64,000 bases of DNA from Halomonas litopenaei (GCF_017303055.1 NZ_JAEKJT010000003.1:62001-126000), one strand, 5' to 3'. Positions 43,662 to 53,127 are shown, counted from the first letter of the stretch. A program made the numbers and translations. Notes: a model not told the origin generated them from the sequence alone.

Positions 43662-44477
43662 TCAGTCCACCTTCACCTGTCGGAAGCGAGCATTGATCAC
43701 ACAGTAGGTGCCGTAATTGAGCAGTCCTCCTGCCACCGCGGCCAACCACCATGGGCCAAAGGGCTGGGCGGCCAGAGCATCCAAGGCCCCACCCAGCCCC
43801 TCGGCCTGGCCTGGGTCGGCCTGCCAGGCAGCAGCCAGCAGAAAGCCTCCGATCAGTGCGAAGACCACGCCGCGAGCGGCCAGGCCCCAGCGGCTGAGCC
43901 CTGACGCGAGGTCTTTCTGGCGCTTGCTCATGTCCTGTCGTCGCCAGCGCTCCAGGTAGCTGGCGGTCAACGCACGCCAAGACTGGCGCACGCCAACACC
44001 GATAAAGATCAGGCCCAGTGCGGCTACCAGCCAGAGACCGCCAGGGTGGGACATCAGCATCGCTGTTCGCTCCTCGGCCCCTCCCGTGGTCTCGTGAGGA
44101 TCATCCAGCAGCTCAAGCCCGTACCAGCCTAGACTGGCGTAGATGAGTCCGCTGATCACCAGCGCCGCCCGTGTGCCCAGGGCCTTCAGACTACGGCCAC
44201 GATTCTCCACATCGAACAGTCCCTGCAAGCCACGCCAGGCGGCATAGGCATAGAGACCCGCCACCAGTGCCGCCAGCATCAGCGAGCCAAACGGTTGCCG
44301 CGCCAGATGAGCCAGGGCTTCCTTGGTGCCGACATTGTCACCGCCCAGTCCCACCGCCCCCAGCGCGGCCAGGATTCCGATCAGCAGATAGACAACGCCC
44401 TTGGCGGTATAGCCAAGTCGCGCCAGGATGACGATCCATCTACGCCGATGACGTAGAGGCGCAGGTAGAGAGGGCAT
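43662..44477 (-). CDS. DUF1206 membrane protein
   Basis: A 271-residue membrane protein made of three DUF1206 repeats, each about 70 residues with two hydrophobic segments and the motif ARLGYTAKGVVYLLIGILA, ALVISGLIYASLGWYGL, or RWGLAARGVVFALIGGFLL. Function of the family is unknown. ATG 44477 has GGAG five bases upstream. It faces the DMT permease gene, whose stop lies 19 bases away, and it follows eutC after a gap; it is probably a separate unit. Confidence 0.83.
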   Translation of the reverse strand: MPSLPAPLRHRRRWIVILARLGYTAKGVVYLLIGILAALGAVGLGGDNVGTKEALAHLARQPFGSLMLAALVAGLYAYAAWRGLQGLFDVENRGRSLKALGTRAALVISGLIYASLGWYGLELLDDPHETTGGAEERTAMLMSHPGGLWLVAALGLIFIGVGVRQSWRALTASYLERWRRQDMSKRQKDLASGLSRWGLAARGVVFALIGGFLLAAAWQADPGQAEGLGGALDALAAQPFGPWWLAAVAGGLLNYGTYCVINARFRQVKVD

Positions 44478-44638
44478 GACAGCTCCAGACACTCAAGACC
44501 CCTCTATCCTCCGCAAAAAATCTCGTTTCAGCAAAAACGATTGGCAGCGCAGCCTCCCCCAGCGTCTGGAATCGTCCTGATTCGGCCTGTTATTGGCAAA
44601 CTTGGCCATCACCGCCCTGACGTTCTGGCGATGAGCCG

Positions 44639-45580
44639 CTAGCCCAGCCGATTCAGGGCATGGGCGGCAATGGCCGTATCCTGCACGCCCGTCCCGGTGA
44701 GGTCACACACGGTAATGGTGGCATCGGACAGGCGCAGACGATCCCCACGCGCAATGACCTGGCCCAGTTCATGCACCTTGAACGGCACCTCACGTCCATG
44801 AAACGCCTTCAGCTCGCCGTTGGACTCGCTCTGGGCGCGGGTGTCACAGACAAAGGCGTCGGCACGCGTCAGTACGCTTTCGGCCAACTCCCGCTTATCC
44901 GAACTGTCCGACCCCATGGCGGTCACATGCACCCCTTCGGGCAGGTCGGCGGCCTCCAGAATCGGTGCCTGGGAAGGCGTGGTAGTGACGATGATGTCGG
45001 CCATCGCGCAGGCCTCACGCACACTGCCATGGACGTTCACGGTAAGCCCCGCCCCACGCATGGTCTCGGCGTACTCCTCGGCAGCCGCCCCACGCCGAGA
45101 CCATACATCGACGATCTCGATGTCACGTACCAGCCGCAGTGCCTCGACCTGCCGGATGGCCTGCTCCCCGGCTCCCAACACGGTGACCCGGCGACTGGAG
45201 TCACGGGACAGGTACTTGGCAGCGATGGCGCCCGCCAAGGCGGTGCGCACCATCGTCAGATAGCCCTCATCGAACAGCACCGCATCGACCAGACCGGTGC
45301 GGGCCGAGAACACCATCATCAGGCCGTTCAGGCTCGGCAGGCCTATCTTGGGGTTGTCGAAGAACCCCGGGCTGACCTTGATCGCAAAGCGGTCGTGACC
45401 ACGAATATGGGCGGTCTTGACGTCCACCTCGCCATTGGCCTCCTCTATGGCCATGGACAGGATCGGCGGCTGCACCACCTCGCCTCGCCCCAGCGCAGCG
45501 AAGCCCTCTTCGACGGCTGCCAGGGCGTGATGGTCGATAGCGACAGCCTGACGAATCTGTTCGCGGTTGAAGAGCTGCAT
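44639..45580 (-). CDS. eutC: EutC: ornithine cyclodeaminase/mu-crystallin family enzyme of hydroxyectoine use
   Basis: A 313-residue NAD(P)-binding enzyme of the ornithine cyclodeaminase/mu-crystallin family. The Rossmann segment VTVLGAGEQAIRQVEALRLVRDI and the preceding VRTALAGAIAAKYLSR are diagnostic; the conserved Lys of the substrate pocket lies in HIRGHDRFAIKVSPGFFDNP. EutC proteins are found with eutB and doe genes, and in Ruegeria pomeroyi EutABC are proposed to convert hydroxyectoine to a form that the ectoine hydrolase accepts. ATG 45580 has GGAG six bases upstream. It is the last gene of the ectoine run, 115 bases after eutB. The eutA partner is not seen. Confidence 0.85.
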   Translation of the reverse strand: MQLFNREQIRQAVAIDHHALAAVEEGFAALGRGEVVQPPILSMAIEEANGEVDVKTAHIRGHDRFAIKVSPGFFDNPKIGLPSLNGLMMVFSARTGLVDAVLFDEGYLTMVRTALAGAIAAKYLSRDSSRRVTVLGAGEQAIRQVEALRLVRDIEIVDVWSRRGAAAEEYAETMRGAGLTVNVHGSVREACAMADIIVTTTPSQAPILEAADLPEGVHVTAMGSDSSDKRELAESVLTRADAFVCDTRAQSESNGELKAFHGREVPFKVHELGQVIARGDRLRLSDATITVCDLTGTGVQDTAIAAHALNRLG

Positions 45581-45695
45581 GCATGGCTCCTTGTCATGGA
45601 TAGGACACCTGTCACCTATCGGTGCCCTGTGAAGAAAGTCCTGAGGCGGACGCTGGATCAAGCCTTGGTCTCATGTGCGGCCTCAAGTGCGGGCC

Positions 45696-46715
45696 TCAGC
45701 CGCGAGGGCCATCGGCCGCACACCGGCGCGCCTGGTCAAGGGTATCCAGCGAGACGCCATTGCCGGAAAGTACCAGCACAACGCGCTCTCCGCGAACGTC
45801 CAGGTGGCCCTGCGCCATGGCCGCCAAACCGACAGCGGCGGCCCCTTCGACCAGGATCTTGTCGTGCTCGAGCAGGTCCACCATGGCCCGGGCGATGGCA
45901 CGCTCCGACACTTGGCAATGGTCGTCCATCACCTGTTTGACCAGCTCGAAGGTGCAGCGATTGTCCAAGCCGATACCGCCACCCAAGGAGTCTCCCAGGC
46001 TCTCGACCTCGTCCACCTCTACCGGATAGCCCGCCGTGAGGCTGGCATGCATGGCGGCCCCCTCGGCCAGGCTGACACCGCTGACGCGGGCAGCAGGACG
46101 CACGCCCTTGATCGCGGCCCCAATGCCTCCCAGCAGTCCTCCACCGGACAGCCCCACGATCACTCGGTCAAGCTCGGGCAGATCTTCCAGCAGCTCGACC
46201 CCGATGGTGCCCTGGCCAGCCGCGATAAGGGGGTCATCAAAGGGAGGAATCAGCGTCATGCCCTCTTGCTCCACCAATCGCGCCACCTCCATGAAGGCCT
46301 CATCCTGGCTGGCTCCCACCTGTCGAACCTGAGCACCCAGGGCCTCGATAGCGGCGACCTTGTTAGCTGGCACCAATCGCGACAGGCAGATCACGGCGGG
46401 TACCCCGAGACGCGACGCCGCATAGGCGACCGCACGCCCATGGTTGCCGGTGGAGGCAGTGGTCACGCCACGTGCCAGGGCATCGCGTCCATCTCGCTCC
46501 AGCAGCGCGGCGATCATGTTGGTGGCACCACGCAGCTTGAACGCGCCGGTGGGCTGCAAGGTTTCGAGCTTGAGATACACCTCAGCGTCAAAGCGTTCAG
46601 ACAGCGGTCGCGACAACACCAGCGGTGTACGTGTCACCTGGCCGGCAATCCGGTGTCGGGCCTTGAAGATCTGGTCCAGGCTCACGCCATGGGCAGAGCA
46701 CGTGGAGGCTTGCAT
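45696..46715 (-). CDS. eutB: EutB: threonine dehydratase-like PLP enzyme of hydroxyectoine use
   Basis: A 339-residue fold-type II PLP enzyme related to threonine/serine dehydratase. The PLP lysine is Lys60 in LQPTGAFKLRGATN and the phosphate loop is GLSGGGLLGGI. TASTGNHGRAVAYAA is the usual substrate loop. As part of the doe/eut cluster it should act in hydroxyectoine conversion with EutC, rather than in isoleucine synthesis; there is no ACT domain as in biosynthetic IlvA. ATG 46715 follows AAGGAG. It lies 131 bases after doeD. Confidence 0.86.
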   Translation of the reverse strand: MQASTCSAHGVSLDQIFKARHRIAGQVTRTPLVLSRPLSERFDAEVYLKLETLQPTGAFKLRGATNMIAALLERDGRDALARGVTTASTGNHGRAVAYAASRLGVPAVICLSRLVPANKVAAIEALGAQVRQVGASQDEAFMEVARLVEQEGMTLIPPFDDPLIAAGQGTIGVELLEDLPELDRVIVGLSGGGLLGGIGAAIKGVRPAARVSGVSLAEGAAMHASLTAGYPVEVDEVESLGDSLGGGIGLDNRCTFELVKQVMDDHCQVSERAIARAMVDLLEHDKILVEGAAAVGLAAMAQGHLDVRGERVVLVLSGNGVSLDTLDQARRCAADGPRG

Positions 46716-46846
46716 GGCTGTCTCCTTTTATGGCGCGCGACGAAGGCGACCGTCCTCCAGTGCCCCCGCCGCCGCGTAAAAACCGACAGGGGCCGCCTCC
46801 CTCAAGGAGACGACCCCATGTCACACACCGCAGATCAGCGCTGACG

Positions 46847-48256
46847 TCAGGCGGTCTGCAGTACGCCTTCCTTGACCAGCTGATCGGTGACCTTGTTCAC
46901 GGCACGCTCGGCACGGGCGACAATTTCATCGACCTCGGCGCGGGTAGTGGTCAGCGGCGGCGCAAACCCGAGGATGTCACCCTGCGGCATGGCACGAGCA
47001 ATCAGGTTCTCCTCGAGCGCCGCGGCGGCGATCCGTGGGCCCACCTTGTGGCTCGCGTCGAAGGCCTGGCGGGATTCAGGATCCACGGCAAACTCCAGTG
47101 CCGCCAGCATGCCCACCCCACGGGCCTCACCGACGATGGGATGATCGCCGAACACCGCCTGCATGCGGCTCTGCAGGTAGGCGCCGGTATCACGCGCGTT
47201 GCCGGTCAGGTTCTCACGCTCGATGATCGCCAGGTTGGCCAGAGCCGCAGCACACCCCAGAGCGTGGCCGGAATAGGTCCAACCGTGACCGATCGGGCCC
47301 AGCTCGCTGGTACCTTGCTCAAGCACTTGCCACACGCGATCCCCCACGATCACCCCGGACAAGGGCTGATAGGCACTGGTCAGGCCCTTGGCGATGGTGA
47401 TCAGGTCGGGCTTGATGCCATAGGCGTGGCTGCCAAAGTCGGCGCCGATACGACCAAAGCCACAGACCACTTCATCGGCGATCAGCAGGATGTCGTACTT
47501 CGCCAGCACCGCCTGGATGGCGTCCCAGTATCCTTCGGGCGGTGGCACGATGCCGCCAGTGCCGAGCACCGGCTCACCAATGAAGGCCGCCACGGTGTCG
47601 GGACCTTCCGCCAGAATCATCTCTTCGAGCTTCTCGGCACAATAGGCGGAGAACTCGCGCTCGCTCATGCCGGCCTGCTCTGCACTGCGCTGGTAGTAAT
47701 GGGGCGCCTCGGTGTGCAGCACGCCGGCCATGGGCAGGTCGAACTGATCATGGAACGCCTTCAGACCGGTCAGCGAGCCGGTGGCCAGGCCAGAGCCGTG
47801 ATAGCCACGCTGGCGCGAGATGACCTTCTTCTTCTGTGGGCGGCCTAGAACGTTGTTGTAGTAGCGCACCAGCTTCAGCTGGGTCTCGTTGGCATCGCTG
47901 CCGCCCAGGCCATAGTAGACCTTGGACATGCCGGGACCCGCCAGCTTCAGAATCTGCTCGGACAGGGCGATCTGAGGCTCATTGGAGTGACCAACGTAGG
48001 TGTGATAGTAGGACATCTCCAGCGCCTGCTGGTAAATGGCCTCGGCGACTTCGGTGCGGCCATAGCCGATGTTGACGCAGTAGAGCCCGGCAAAACCGTC
48101 GATGAATTCGCGGCCGTCCTTGTCGACGATGTGAATGCCCTTGCCGCCGGTGATGACGCGGCCAGGCGCGTCGCCATGGGCGAAGTCACGCAGGTGCGTC
48201 GAGGCGTGAAAGGTGACCTTGCGGTCGCGATCGATCAGGTCCTGATGGGTGCTCAT
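46847..48256 (-). CDS. doeD: DoeD: L-2,4-diaminobutyrate aminotransferase
   Basis: A 469-residue class III aminotransferase that would convert L-2,4-diaminobutyrate to aspartate-4-semialdehyde, the third step of ectoine breakdown. PLP contacts: LLIADEVVCGFGRIG (Asp261) and TIAKGLTSAYQPLSG (Lys290 forms the Schiff base). The SDANET and GYHGSGLATGSL stretches belong to the omega-aminotransferase group. The gene is read toward eutB and follows doeC after 143 bases. That gap contains a structured leader (48275-48353) ending 19 bases before the ATG. AAGGAAA serves as ribosome site. Confidence 0.9.
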   Translation of the reverse strand: MSTHQDLIDRDRKVTFHASTHLRDFAHGDAPGRVITGGKGIHIVDKDGREFIDGFAGLYCVNIGYGRTEVAEAIYQQALEMSYYHTYVGHSNEPQIALSEQILKLAGPGMSKVYYGLGGSDANETQLKLVRYYNNVLGRPQKKKVISRQRGYHGSGLATGSLTGLKAFHDQFDLPMAGVLHTEAPHYYQRSAEQAGMSEREFSAYCAEKLEEMILAEGPDTVAAFIGEPVLGTGGIVPPPEGYWDAIQAVLAKYDILLIADEVVCGFGRIGADFGSHAYGIKPDLITIAKGLTSAYQPLSGVIVGDRVWQVLEQGTSELGPIGHGWTYSGHALGCAAALANLAIIERENLTGNARDTGAYLQSRMQAVFGDHPIVGEARGVGMLAALEFAVDPESRQAFDASHKVGPRIAAAALEENLIARAMPQGDILGFAPPLTTTRAEVDEIVARAERAVNKVTDQLVKEGVLQTA

Positions 48257-48274
48257 GTGGTTTCCTTGTTTCTT

Positions 48275-48353
48275 GCCCGTAGCGCTTACCGCTCTCGCCG
48301 AGAGAACGGATCAGCGGTTTCGTCATCAATGTCGACCCGTACCTGCTACGGGC
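48275..48353 (-). promoter_or_regulatory. Structured doeD leader with two exclusive pairings
   Basis: GCCCGTAGC (48275-48283) can pair with GCTACGGGC (48345-48353) to close a long stem enclosing ACCGCT/AGCGGT and CTCTC/GAGAG hairpins. The distal arm can instead fold locally: CCCGTA (48336-48341) with TACGGG (48347-48352), 5-base loop. The two folds share bases and exclude each other. The structure ends 18 bases before the doeD start codon, so it could act as a translation switch. No known RNA family is recognised. Confidence 0.45.
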
Positions 48354-48399
48354 CGACCGTCCTGCCGCGGTCATGTCGTCCATCACCGCAGGCTGTCAT

Positions 48400-49869
48400 C
48401 TAGCTGCCAGAGACCGAGCCCAGTGCGCCGAGGCAGTAGTACTTGGTTTCCAGATATTCATCGATACCGGTGGCGCCACCTTCGCGTCCCAGGCCCGACT
48501 GCTTGACGCCCCCAAACGGCACGGGAGGACCGGTCATCTTGACCGAGTTCACCGACACCATGCCGAACTCCAGGGCGCGCAGCAGTTTCCAGATCCGCCT
48601 GATGTCATGGGTGTAGACATAGGCGGCCAGCCCGTACTCGGTGTCATTGGCCAGAGCGATCACCTCATCGTCATCGCGGTAAGCCGTCACGCCTGCGACC
48701 GGAGCAAAACACTCCTGACGCCATACTTTCATGTCCTGGGTCACGCCTGTGAGCAGCACCGGCATGAAGAAGTTCTCTCCCGGAGCATCCGTCTGATCCC
48801 CGGCGACCAAGGTGGCACCGCGGGAGACGGCGTCGTCCACGGTGGCACGGGCGTTTTCCACCGCCCGGCGGTGAATCAACGGCCCCAGGTCCACTTCGCT
48901 GAGCATCCCGTCGCCCACGGTCAAGGCGGCCATACGCTCGCTAAAGTGCGCCACGAAGGCGTCGTGGATCGACTCGTGCACCAGGATCCGGTTGGCCGCC
49001 AGGCAGTCCTGCCCCGCGGTCTGGAACTTGGCCGCCACGGCGGCCAGGGCCGCTTCCTTGGGGTCCATGTCCGGGCCCACGATGAAGGGCGCGTTACCGC
49101 CGAGCTCCATCGACACCCGCTTGACCGTCGGCGCGGATTGCTCCAGCAACAGCCGCCCCACACGGGTGGAGCCGGTGAAGGACACCGCCTTGACCCGGTC
49201 CTCGGCGCACAGCAGCGATGACACCTGGGCGGCATCCCCCAGCACCACATTGAAGATGCCCGCCGGGATTCCGGCACGCTCGGCCAGCTCCGCCAGGGCC
49301 AAGGCAGAGAACGGCGTCTCGTTGGCCGGCTTGACGATCACCGGGCACCCCGCCGCCATGGCTGCTGCTGCCTTGCGGGTGATCATCGCCAGCGGAAAAT
49401 TCCATGGCGTGATCAGCAGCGCAATGCCGACCGGCTCCTTGATCGTCCCCAGCGCCGCGTTGGGAATGTGGCTGGGAATCGTCTCGCCGTAGGTTCGCTT
49501 GCCCTCCTCGGCGAACCAGCGCACGAAGCTTGCCCCATACTCCACTTCTCCACGCGCATCGGGCAGCGGCTTGCCCTGCTCGAGCGTCATGATCGTCGCC
49601 AGATCTTCGCGGTGCTGCTGCAGCAAGTCGTACCACGCCAGCAGACGTTCGCAGCGCTCGTCGGCGCGCAGGGCTCGCCACTGGGCGAAGGCCTCGTCGG
49701 CCACGTCCACACTACGACGGATCTGGGCCGGCTCGAGCAGCGGGATATGACCGATCACCTCACCATTGGCGGGGTTGATCACCGCTTCTTCGCGGCCTTC
49801 ATCACCGTGGGTCCACTTGCCACCGATGTAGGCATACTGACGAAACAGACGCGGATCGCTGAGCTTCAT
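48400..49869 (-). CDS. doeC: DoeC: aspartate-semialdehyde dehydrogenase
   Basis: A 489-residue aldehyde dehydrogenase close to succinate-semialdehyde dehydrogenases. Catalytic Cys289 lies in GQDCLAANRILV and Glu255 in MELGGNAPFIV; FTGSTRVGRLL is the nucleotide loop, and TPWNFPLAM the active-site Asn block. In ectoine breakdown it would oxidise aspartate semialdehyde to aspartate. GabD-type activity is the main alternative, but the place between doeX and doeD makes DoeC far more likely. ATG 49869 follows GGGAGG. A hairpin lies in its leader at 49889-49917, and it is 243 bases after doeX, so it may have a promoter of its own. Confidence 0.88.
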   Translation of the reverse strand: MKLSDPRLFRQYAYIGGKWTHGDEGREEAVINPANGEVIGHIPLLEPAQIRRSVDVADEAFAQWRALRADERCERLLAWYDLLQQHREDLATIMTLEQGKPLPDARGEVEYGASFVRWFAEEGKRTYGETIPSHIPNAALGTIKEPVGIALLITPWNFPLAMITRKAAAAMAAGCPVIVKPANETPFSALALAELAERAGIPAGIFNVVLGDAAQVSSLLCAEDRVKAVSFTGSTRVGRLLLEQSAPTVKRVSMELGGNAPFIVGPDMDPKEAALAAVAAKFQTAGQDCLAANRILVHESIHDAFVAHFSERMAALTVGDGMLSEVDLGPLIHRRAVENARATVDDAVSRGATLVAGDQTDAPGENFFMPVLLTGVTQDMKVWRQECFAPVAGVTAYRDDDEVIALANDTEYGLAAYVYTHDIRRIWKLLRALEFGMVSVNSVKMTGPPVPFGGVKQSGLGREGGATGIDEYLETKYYCLGALGSVSGS

Positions 49870-49888
49870 GACGCTACCTCCCTAGTCG

Positions 49889-49917
49889 GTTCCGTCGTCT
49901 CATCAGGGGGACGGAAC
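49889..49917 (-). other. Hairpin in the doeC leader
   Basis: GTTCCGTC (49889-49896) pairs perfectly with GACGGAAC (49910-49917) around a 13-base loop, 20 bases before the doeC ATG. Farther upstream (49980-50060) T-runs mark a possible promoter or the end of doeX. Confidence 0.45.
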
Positions 49918-50112
49918 ACCTGTATCAATGCCATGGCAGGCGCCACGCAATGACGTCATGGTAGGGGAGATATCAGGGACGGACTTTTTGAAGCCGCCGC
50001 TGGAAGATGGCATTTTTTTTGTCCCGACTCGCTACATCGAGGTTTTTTCTGCCATGCAGGTTTGTGCAAACCGATGACCCAGGCAGGCCCCTGACGAGGC
50101 CCGGCCCGAGCC

Positions 50113-50598
50113 TCAAGTAGCGCTGCTGTTCAGGGCGTCGATATCGACCCCCTGGCGCGGCGCCTTGACCTGCTTGGTCACGATGTAGGTGAAATAGCGC
50201 TCGATCCCGATGTCCGACGTCAGCCAGTCATCGATCAATCGCTGATAGGCGTCGATGGTCTCGGTCTCGACCTTGATCAAGTAGTCAACCCCTCCGCCGA
50301 CGGCCACACATTCCGTCACCTCGTTGGTCGCATGAATCAAGGCCTCGAACCGCTGGAAGCTCTCGGCGTTATGGGCCTTGAGCTCGATCTGCACCCATAC
50401 GGGGGTGCGCCGAACCAATGCGGCGGCATTGATTCTGGCGCAATAGCCTTCGATGACGCCGGCCTTCTCCAGACGCCTCACCCGCTCCCAGCAGGGGCTG
50501 ACCGAGAGGTTGATGGCTTCGGCCAGCCGCGACTTGGTGATGCGCCCGTCCTGGGACAGGATGGACAGTATCTTGAGATCGTAACGGTCAAGTTTCAT
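50113..50598 (-). CDS. doeX: DoeX: Lrp/AsnC-family regulator of ectoine degradation
   Basis: A 161-residue Lrp/AsnC regulator. The helix-turn-helix is DLKILSILSQDGRITKSRLAEAINLSVSPCWERVRRLEKAGVI, followed by a RAM-type effector domain (VWVQIELKAHN to VAVGGGVDYLIKVE). In Halomonas elongata DoeX is encoded with doeAB and binds upstream of doeA. Its start overlaps the doeB stop by 4 bases (ATGA), confirming co-translation. Effectors in this class are amino acids, and a pathway intermediate such as diaminobutyrate is a fair guess. Confidence 0.9.
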   Translation of the reverse strand: MKLDRYDLKILSILSQDGRITKSRLAEAINLSVSPCWERVRRLEKAGVIEGYCARINAAALVRRTPVWVQIELKAHNAESFQRFEALIHATNEVTECVAVGGGVDYLIKVETETIDAYQRLIDDWLTSDIGIERYFTYIVTKQVKAPRQGVDIDALNSSAT

Positions 50599-51611
50599 GA
50601 CTCGCCCAGGGATTCCACCACTTCCGCGATCACCGCAATGGTGTCCCCCATGTTGACCTGTGCCGGAAAGCGACGGGCCGCCAGGATGCCATCGCGTTCG
50701 GCCCGATACTCGATGGGCTTGGCACCGCTGCGCGTCATGTCATACACCCTTGCAATCACATCACCGCGTTGAACGCTGTCGCCGAGGGCGTGGGTCAGTT
50801 CGAGCAGCCCGGTGTGTTCACTCTGCACGTAGCAGCTGGCATCCGGCATATCGAGATAGACCTGGGTCTCGGGCATCGCTACCTCACCCTGCTTCAAGCC
50901 GAAGTGAATCAAGATATTGTCGATGCCGCGCTCGGTGATGGCGAGGCTCTCGGGGGTCGAGGTGCCACCGCCACCCAGCTCGGTCGCGATGAAGACCTTG
51001 CCCTGACTTTCCACCACCGTATCGAACAGGGCCGCTGCATCGAGTTCGAACATCATCATGGCGTAGGGAGCGCCAAAGGCCTTGGCGCCTTCCAGCGCCT
51101 GACGCTGCTGCTCGGGGTTGTCGAGCACATGGGATGCACCAAACGGAATAATATCGAGGGTGCGGCCGCCAGAATGCAGGTCCAGCACGATATCGGCCAT
51201 CGGCACCATTTCGCGAGTGAAATAGTCGGCGATCTTTTCCGTGACGCTGCCGTCGGGGTCTCCCGGAAAGCTGCGATTGAGGTTCCCGCCATCCATCGGT
51301 GAGGTGCGTCGTCCTACCTGGGCTGCTGGCGTGTTCATCATCGGTACGATGATCACCCTCCCCTGCACCTCTTCCGGCTTGAGCGATACCGAGAGTTTCT
51401 GCAGCGCCGTAATGCCCTCGTACTCATCACCATGGTTGCCACCGGTCAACAGCGCCGTGGGGCCCTCGCCATTGGCCACCACCGTCACCGGAATCATCAC
51501 CGCTCCCCAGGCCGACTCGTCGTTGGAAATCGGCAGTTTGAGAAAACCGTGCTGAACGCCCTGGGCGTCGAAATCGACGGTCGCGGAAATCGGGCTCTTG
51601 CGCTTGCTCAT
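50595..51611 (-). CDS. doeB: DoeB: N-acetyl-L-2,4-diaminobutyrate deacetylase
   Basis: A 338-residue zinc hydrolase of the succinylglutamate desuccinylase/aspartoacylase family. Zinc ligands lie in GGNHGDEYEG (His60, Glu63) and LDLHSGGRTLD (His146). It removes acetate from the N-alpha-acetyl-diaminobutyrate made by DoeA. The C-terminal part forms a biotinyl-lipoyl-like beta domain seen in this family. GGAG lies five bases before the ATG. It follows doeA after 134 bases and overlaps doeX. Confidence 0.92.
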   Translation of the reverse strand: MSKRKSPISATVDFDAQGVQHGFLKLPISNDESAWGAVMIPVTVVANGEGPTALLTGGNHGDEYEGITALQKLSVSLKPEEVQGRVIIVPMMNTPAAQVGRRTSPMDGGNLNRSFPGDPDGSVTEKIADYFTREMVPMADIVLDLHSGGRTLDIIPFGASHVLDNPEQQRQALEGAKAFGAPYAMMMFELDAAALFDTVVESQGKVFIATELGGGGTSTPESLAITERGIDNILIHFGLKQGEVAMPETQVYLDMPDASCYVQSEHTGLLELTHALGDSVQRGDVIARVYDMTRSGAKPIEYRAERDGILAARRFPAQVNMGDTIAVIAEVVESLGES

Positions 51612-51745
51612 GGGAACTCCAGAACAGAATCTGCGGAAAGCATGTCGATGCCGTCATGGGCACCGGATTATCGTGAGATCGCATCCGGCGCTGTGGTCCT
51701 GTCATGGCAACGGGACAGCAGCGCCGCAGCGGCCAGGGGAAACGC

Positions 51746-52945
51746 CTACTTGACGAATAGCTGACGCGGGAAGTTGGCCAGGGGCTCAGCCCCGTTTTCG
51801 GTGATCAGGATGCTTTCGGTAATCTCGAGCCCCCAGTCATCCATCCACATGCCCGGCATGAAGTGGAAGGTCATGCCCGGTTCGAGGATGGTATCGTCAG
51901 ACGGGCGCAGGCTCATGGTACGCTCGCCCCAGTCCGGGGGATAGCTGATGCCGATGGGGTATCCGCAGCGGGCGCCCCCCCGGTCAAAGCCGTACTTGTC
52001 CATCGCCGCGCCGAGTGCCAGAGCGATATCGGCGGTACGATTGCCCGGCTTGGCCACCGCAAGACCGTTTTCGATACCTTCCAGCAAGGCCGACTCACCG
52101 CGCACGAACTCCTTGGGCGGCTTGCCCAGAAACACCGTGCGCGACAGCGGGCAGTGGTAGCGCTTGTAGCAGCCGGCAATCTCGAAAAAGGTGCCTTCCC
52201 CCTCGCGGAAGGGAGTGTCGTCCCAGGTCAGGTGCGGTGCCGCGGCGTCACTGCCCGTCGGCAGCAGCGGGACGATGGCCGGATAGTCACCGCCATAGAC
52301 CTGACCGGTGCTGTCGGTCCAGCCTTCGATGCCGACACGATAGATTTCCGACACCAGCTTGGACTTGGCCAGCCCCGGCTCGATCATCTCGAGGATGCGC
52401 GAGTGCATGCCCTCGACGATACGCGCCGCCACCCGCATGTACTCGATCTCACGCGGAGACTTGATCGCTCGGCACCAGTTGACCAGTGCATTGGCATCCT
52501 GAAAACGCGCGTGGGGCAGTTCCTTGACCAGACTCTGATAGGCCTTGGCGGAGAAGTAGTAATTGTCCATCTCCATGCCGACCACCCCTTCACACCATGC
52601 CCGGTCAGGCATGATCGACTGCGCCAGATACTCCATGGGGTGCATGTCGGGGTTCTGGACGTAATAGTCGGGGTAATAGGTGATGTTGTCCGGATCCATC
52701 CAGCAGGTGCGCAGCGCACCGTTGCTGTCCTGACGCCGGCCGTACCACACGGGCTCGCCCTCGAGCCCCAGCAAGACGCACTGATGTACGTAAAAGGACC
52801 AGCCATCGTAGCCCGTCAGCCAGGCCATGTTGGACGGATCGCTGACGATCAGCACATCGATGCCTCGCATCGCCATCTCGGCACGCACCTTCTGCAGGCG
52901 CTGAGCGTATTCCTCACGAGTGAACGGCAGGGATACCTGAATCAT
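51746..52945 (-). CDS. doeA: DoeA: ectoine hydrolase
   Basis: First enzyme of ectoine degradation: it opens the tetrahydropyrimidine ring to give N-acetyl-2,4-diaminobutyrate. The 399-residue product has a creatinase-type N-terminal domain (EEYAQRLQKVRAEMAMRGIDVLIVSDPSNMAWLTGYDGWSFYVHQ) and an M24 pita-bread C-terminal domain. The canonical five-ligand metal set of aminopeptidases is not evident, as in creatinase. ATG 52945 is chosen; a TTG at 52960 would add five residues. It faces the enuR-like gene across a 287-base divergent region that carries repeated operator-like elements. Confidence 0.92.
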   Translation of the reverse strand: MIQVSLPFTREEYAQRLQKVRAEMAMRGIDVLIVSDPSNMAWLTGYDGWSFYVHQCVLLGLEGEPVWYGRRQDSNGALRTCWMDPDNITYYPDYYVQNPDMHPMEYLAQSIMPDRAWCEGVVGMEMDNYYFSAKAYQSLVKELPHARFQDANALVNWCRAIKSPREIEYMRVAARIVEGMHSRILEMIEPGLAKSKLVSEIYRVGIEGWTDSTGQVYGGDYPAIVPLLPTGSDAAAPHLTWDDTPFREGEGTFFEIAGCYKRYHCPLSRTVFLGKPPKEFVRGESALLEGIENGLAVAKPGNRTADIALALGAAMDKYGFDRGGARCGYPIGISYPPDWGERTMSLRPSDDTILEPGMTFHFMPGMWMDDWGLEITESILITENGAEPLANFPRQLFVK

Positions 52946-53127
52946 GAAACCACTCGCCAAACAATGTCATCACCGAAAACCGGGCAACTAGAGGCCCGGC
53001 GCGCCCTTGCAGATGCCTTGAACGAACCGGCGTCAACCGCTGCCGAAGATGGGCCTGGGGCCTCGCCGCTTTCGTTCAATGTCTGCTTGATGCGGCATTG
53101 CTTCCCCTGTAGCGTGCGGAGGAAAGA

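Noticed and set aside
50113..50598. Generic Lrp as amino-acid regulator unrelated to ectoine
   Set aside because: The ATGA overlap with doeB and the conserved doeABX order make DoeX the better call.
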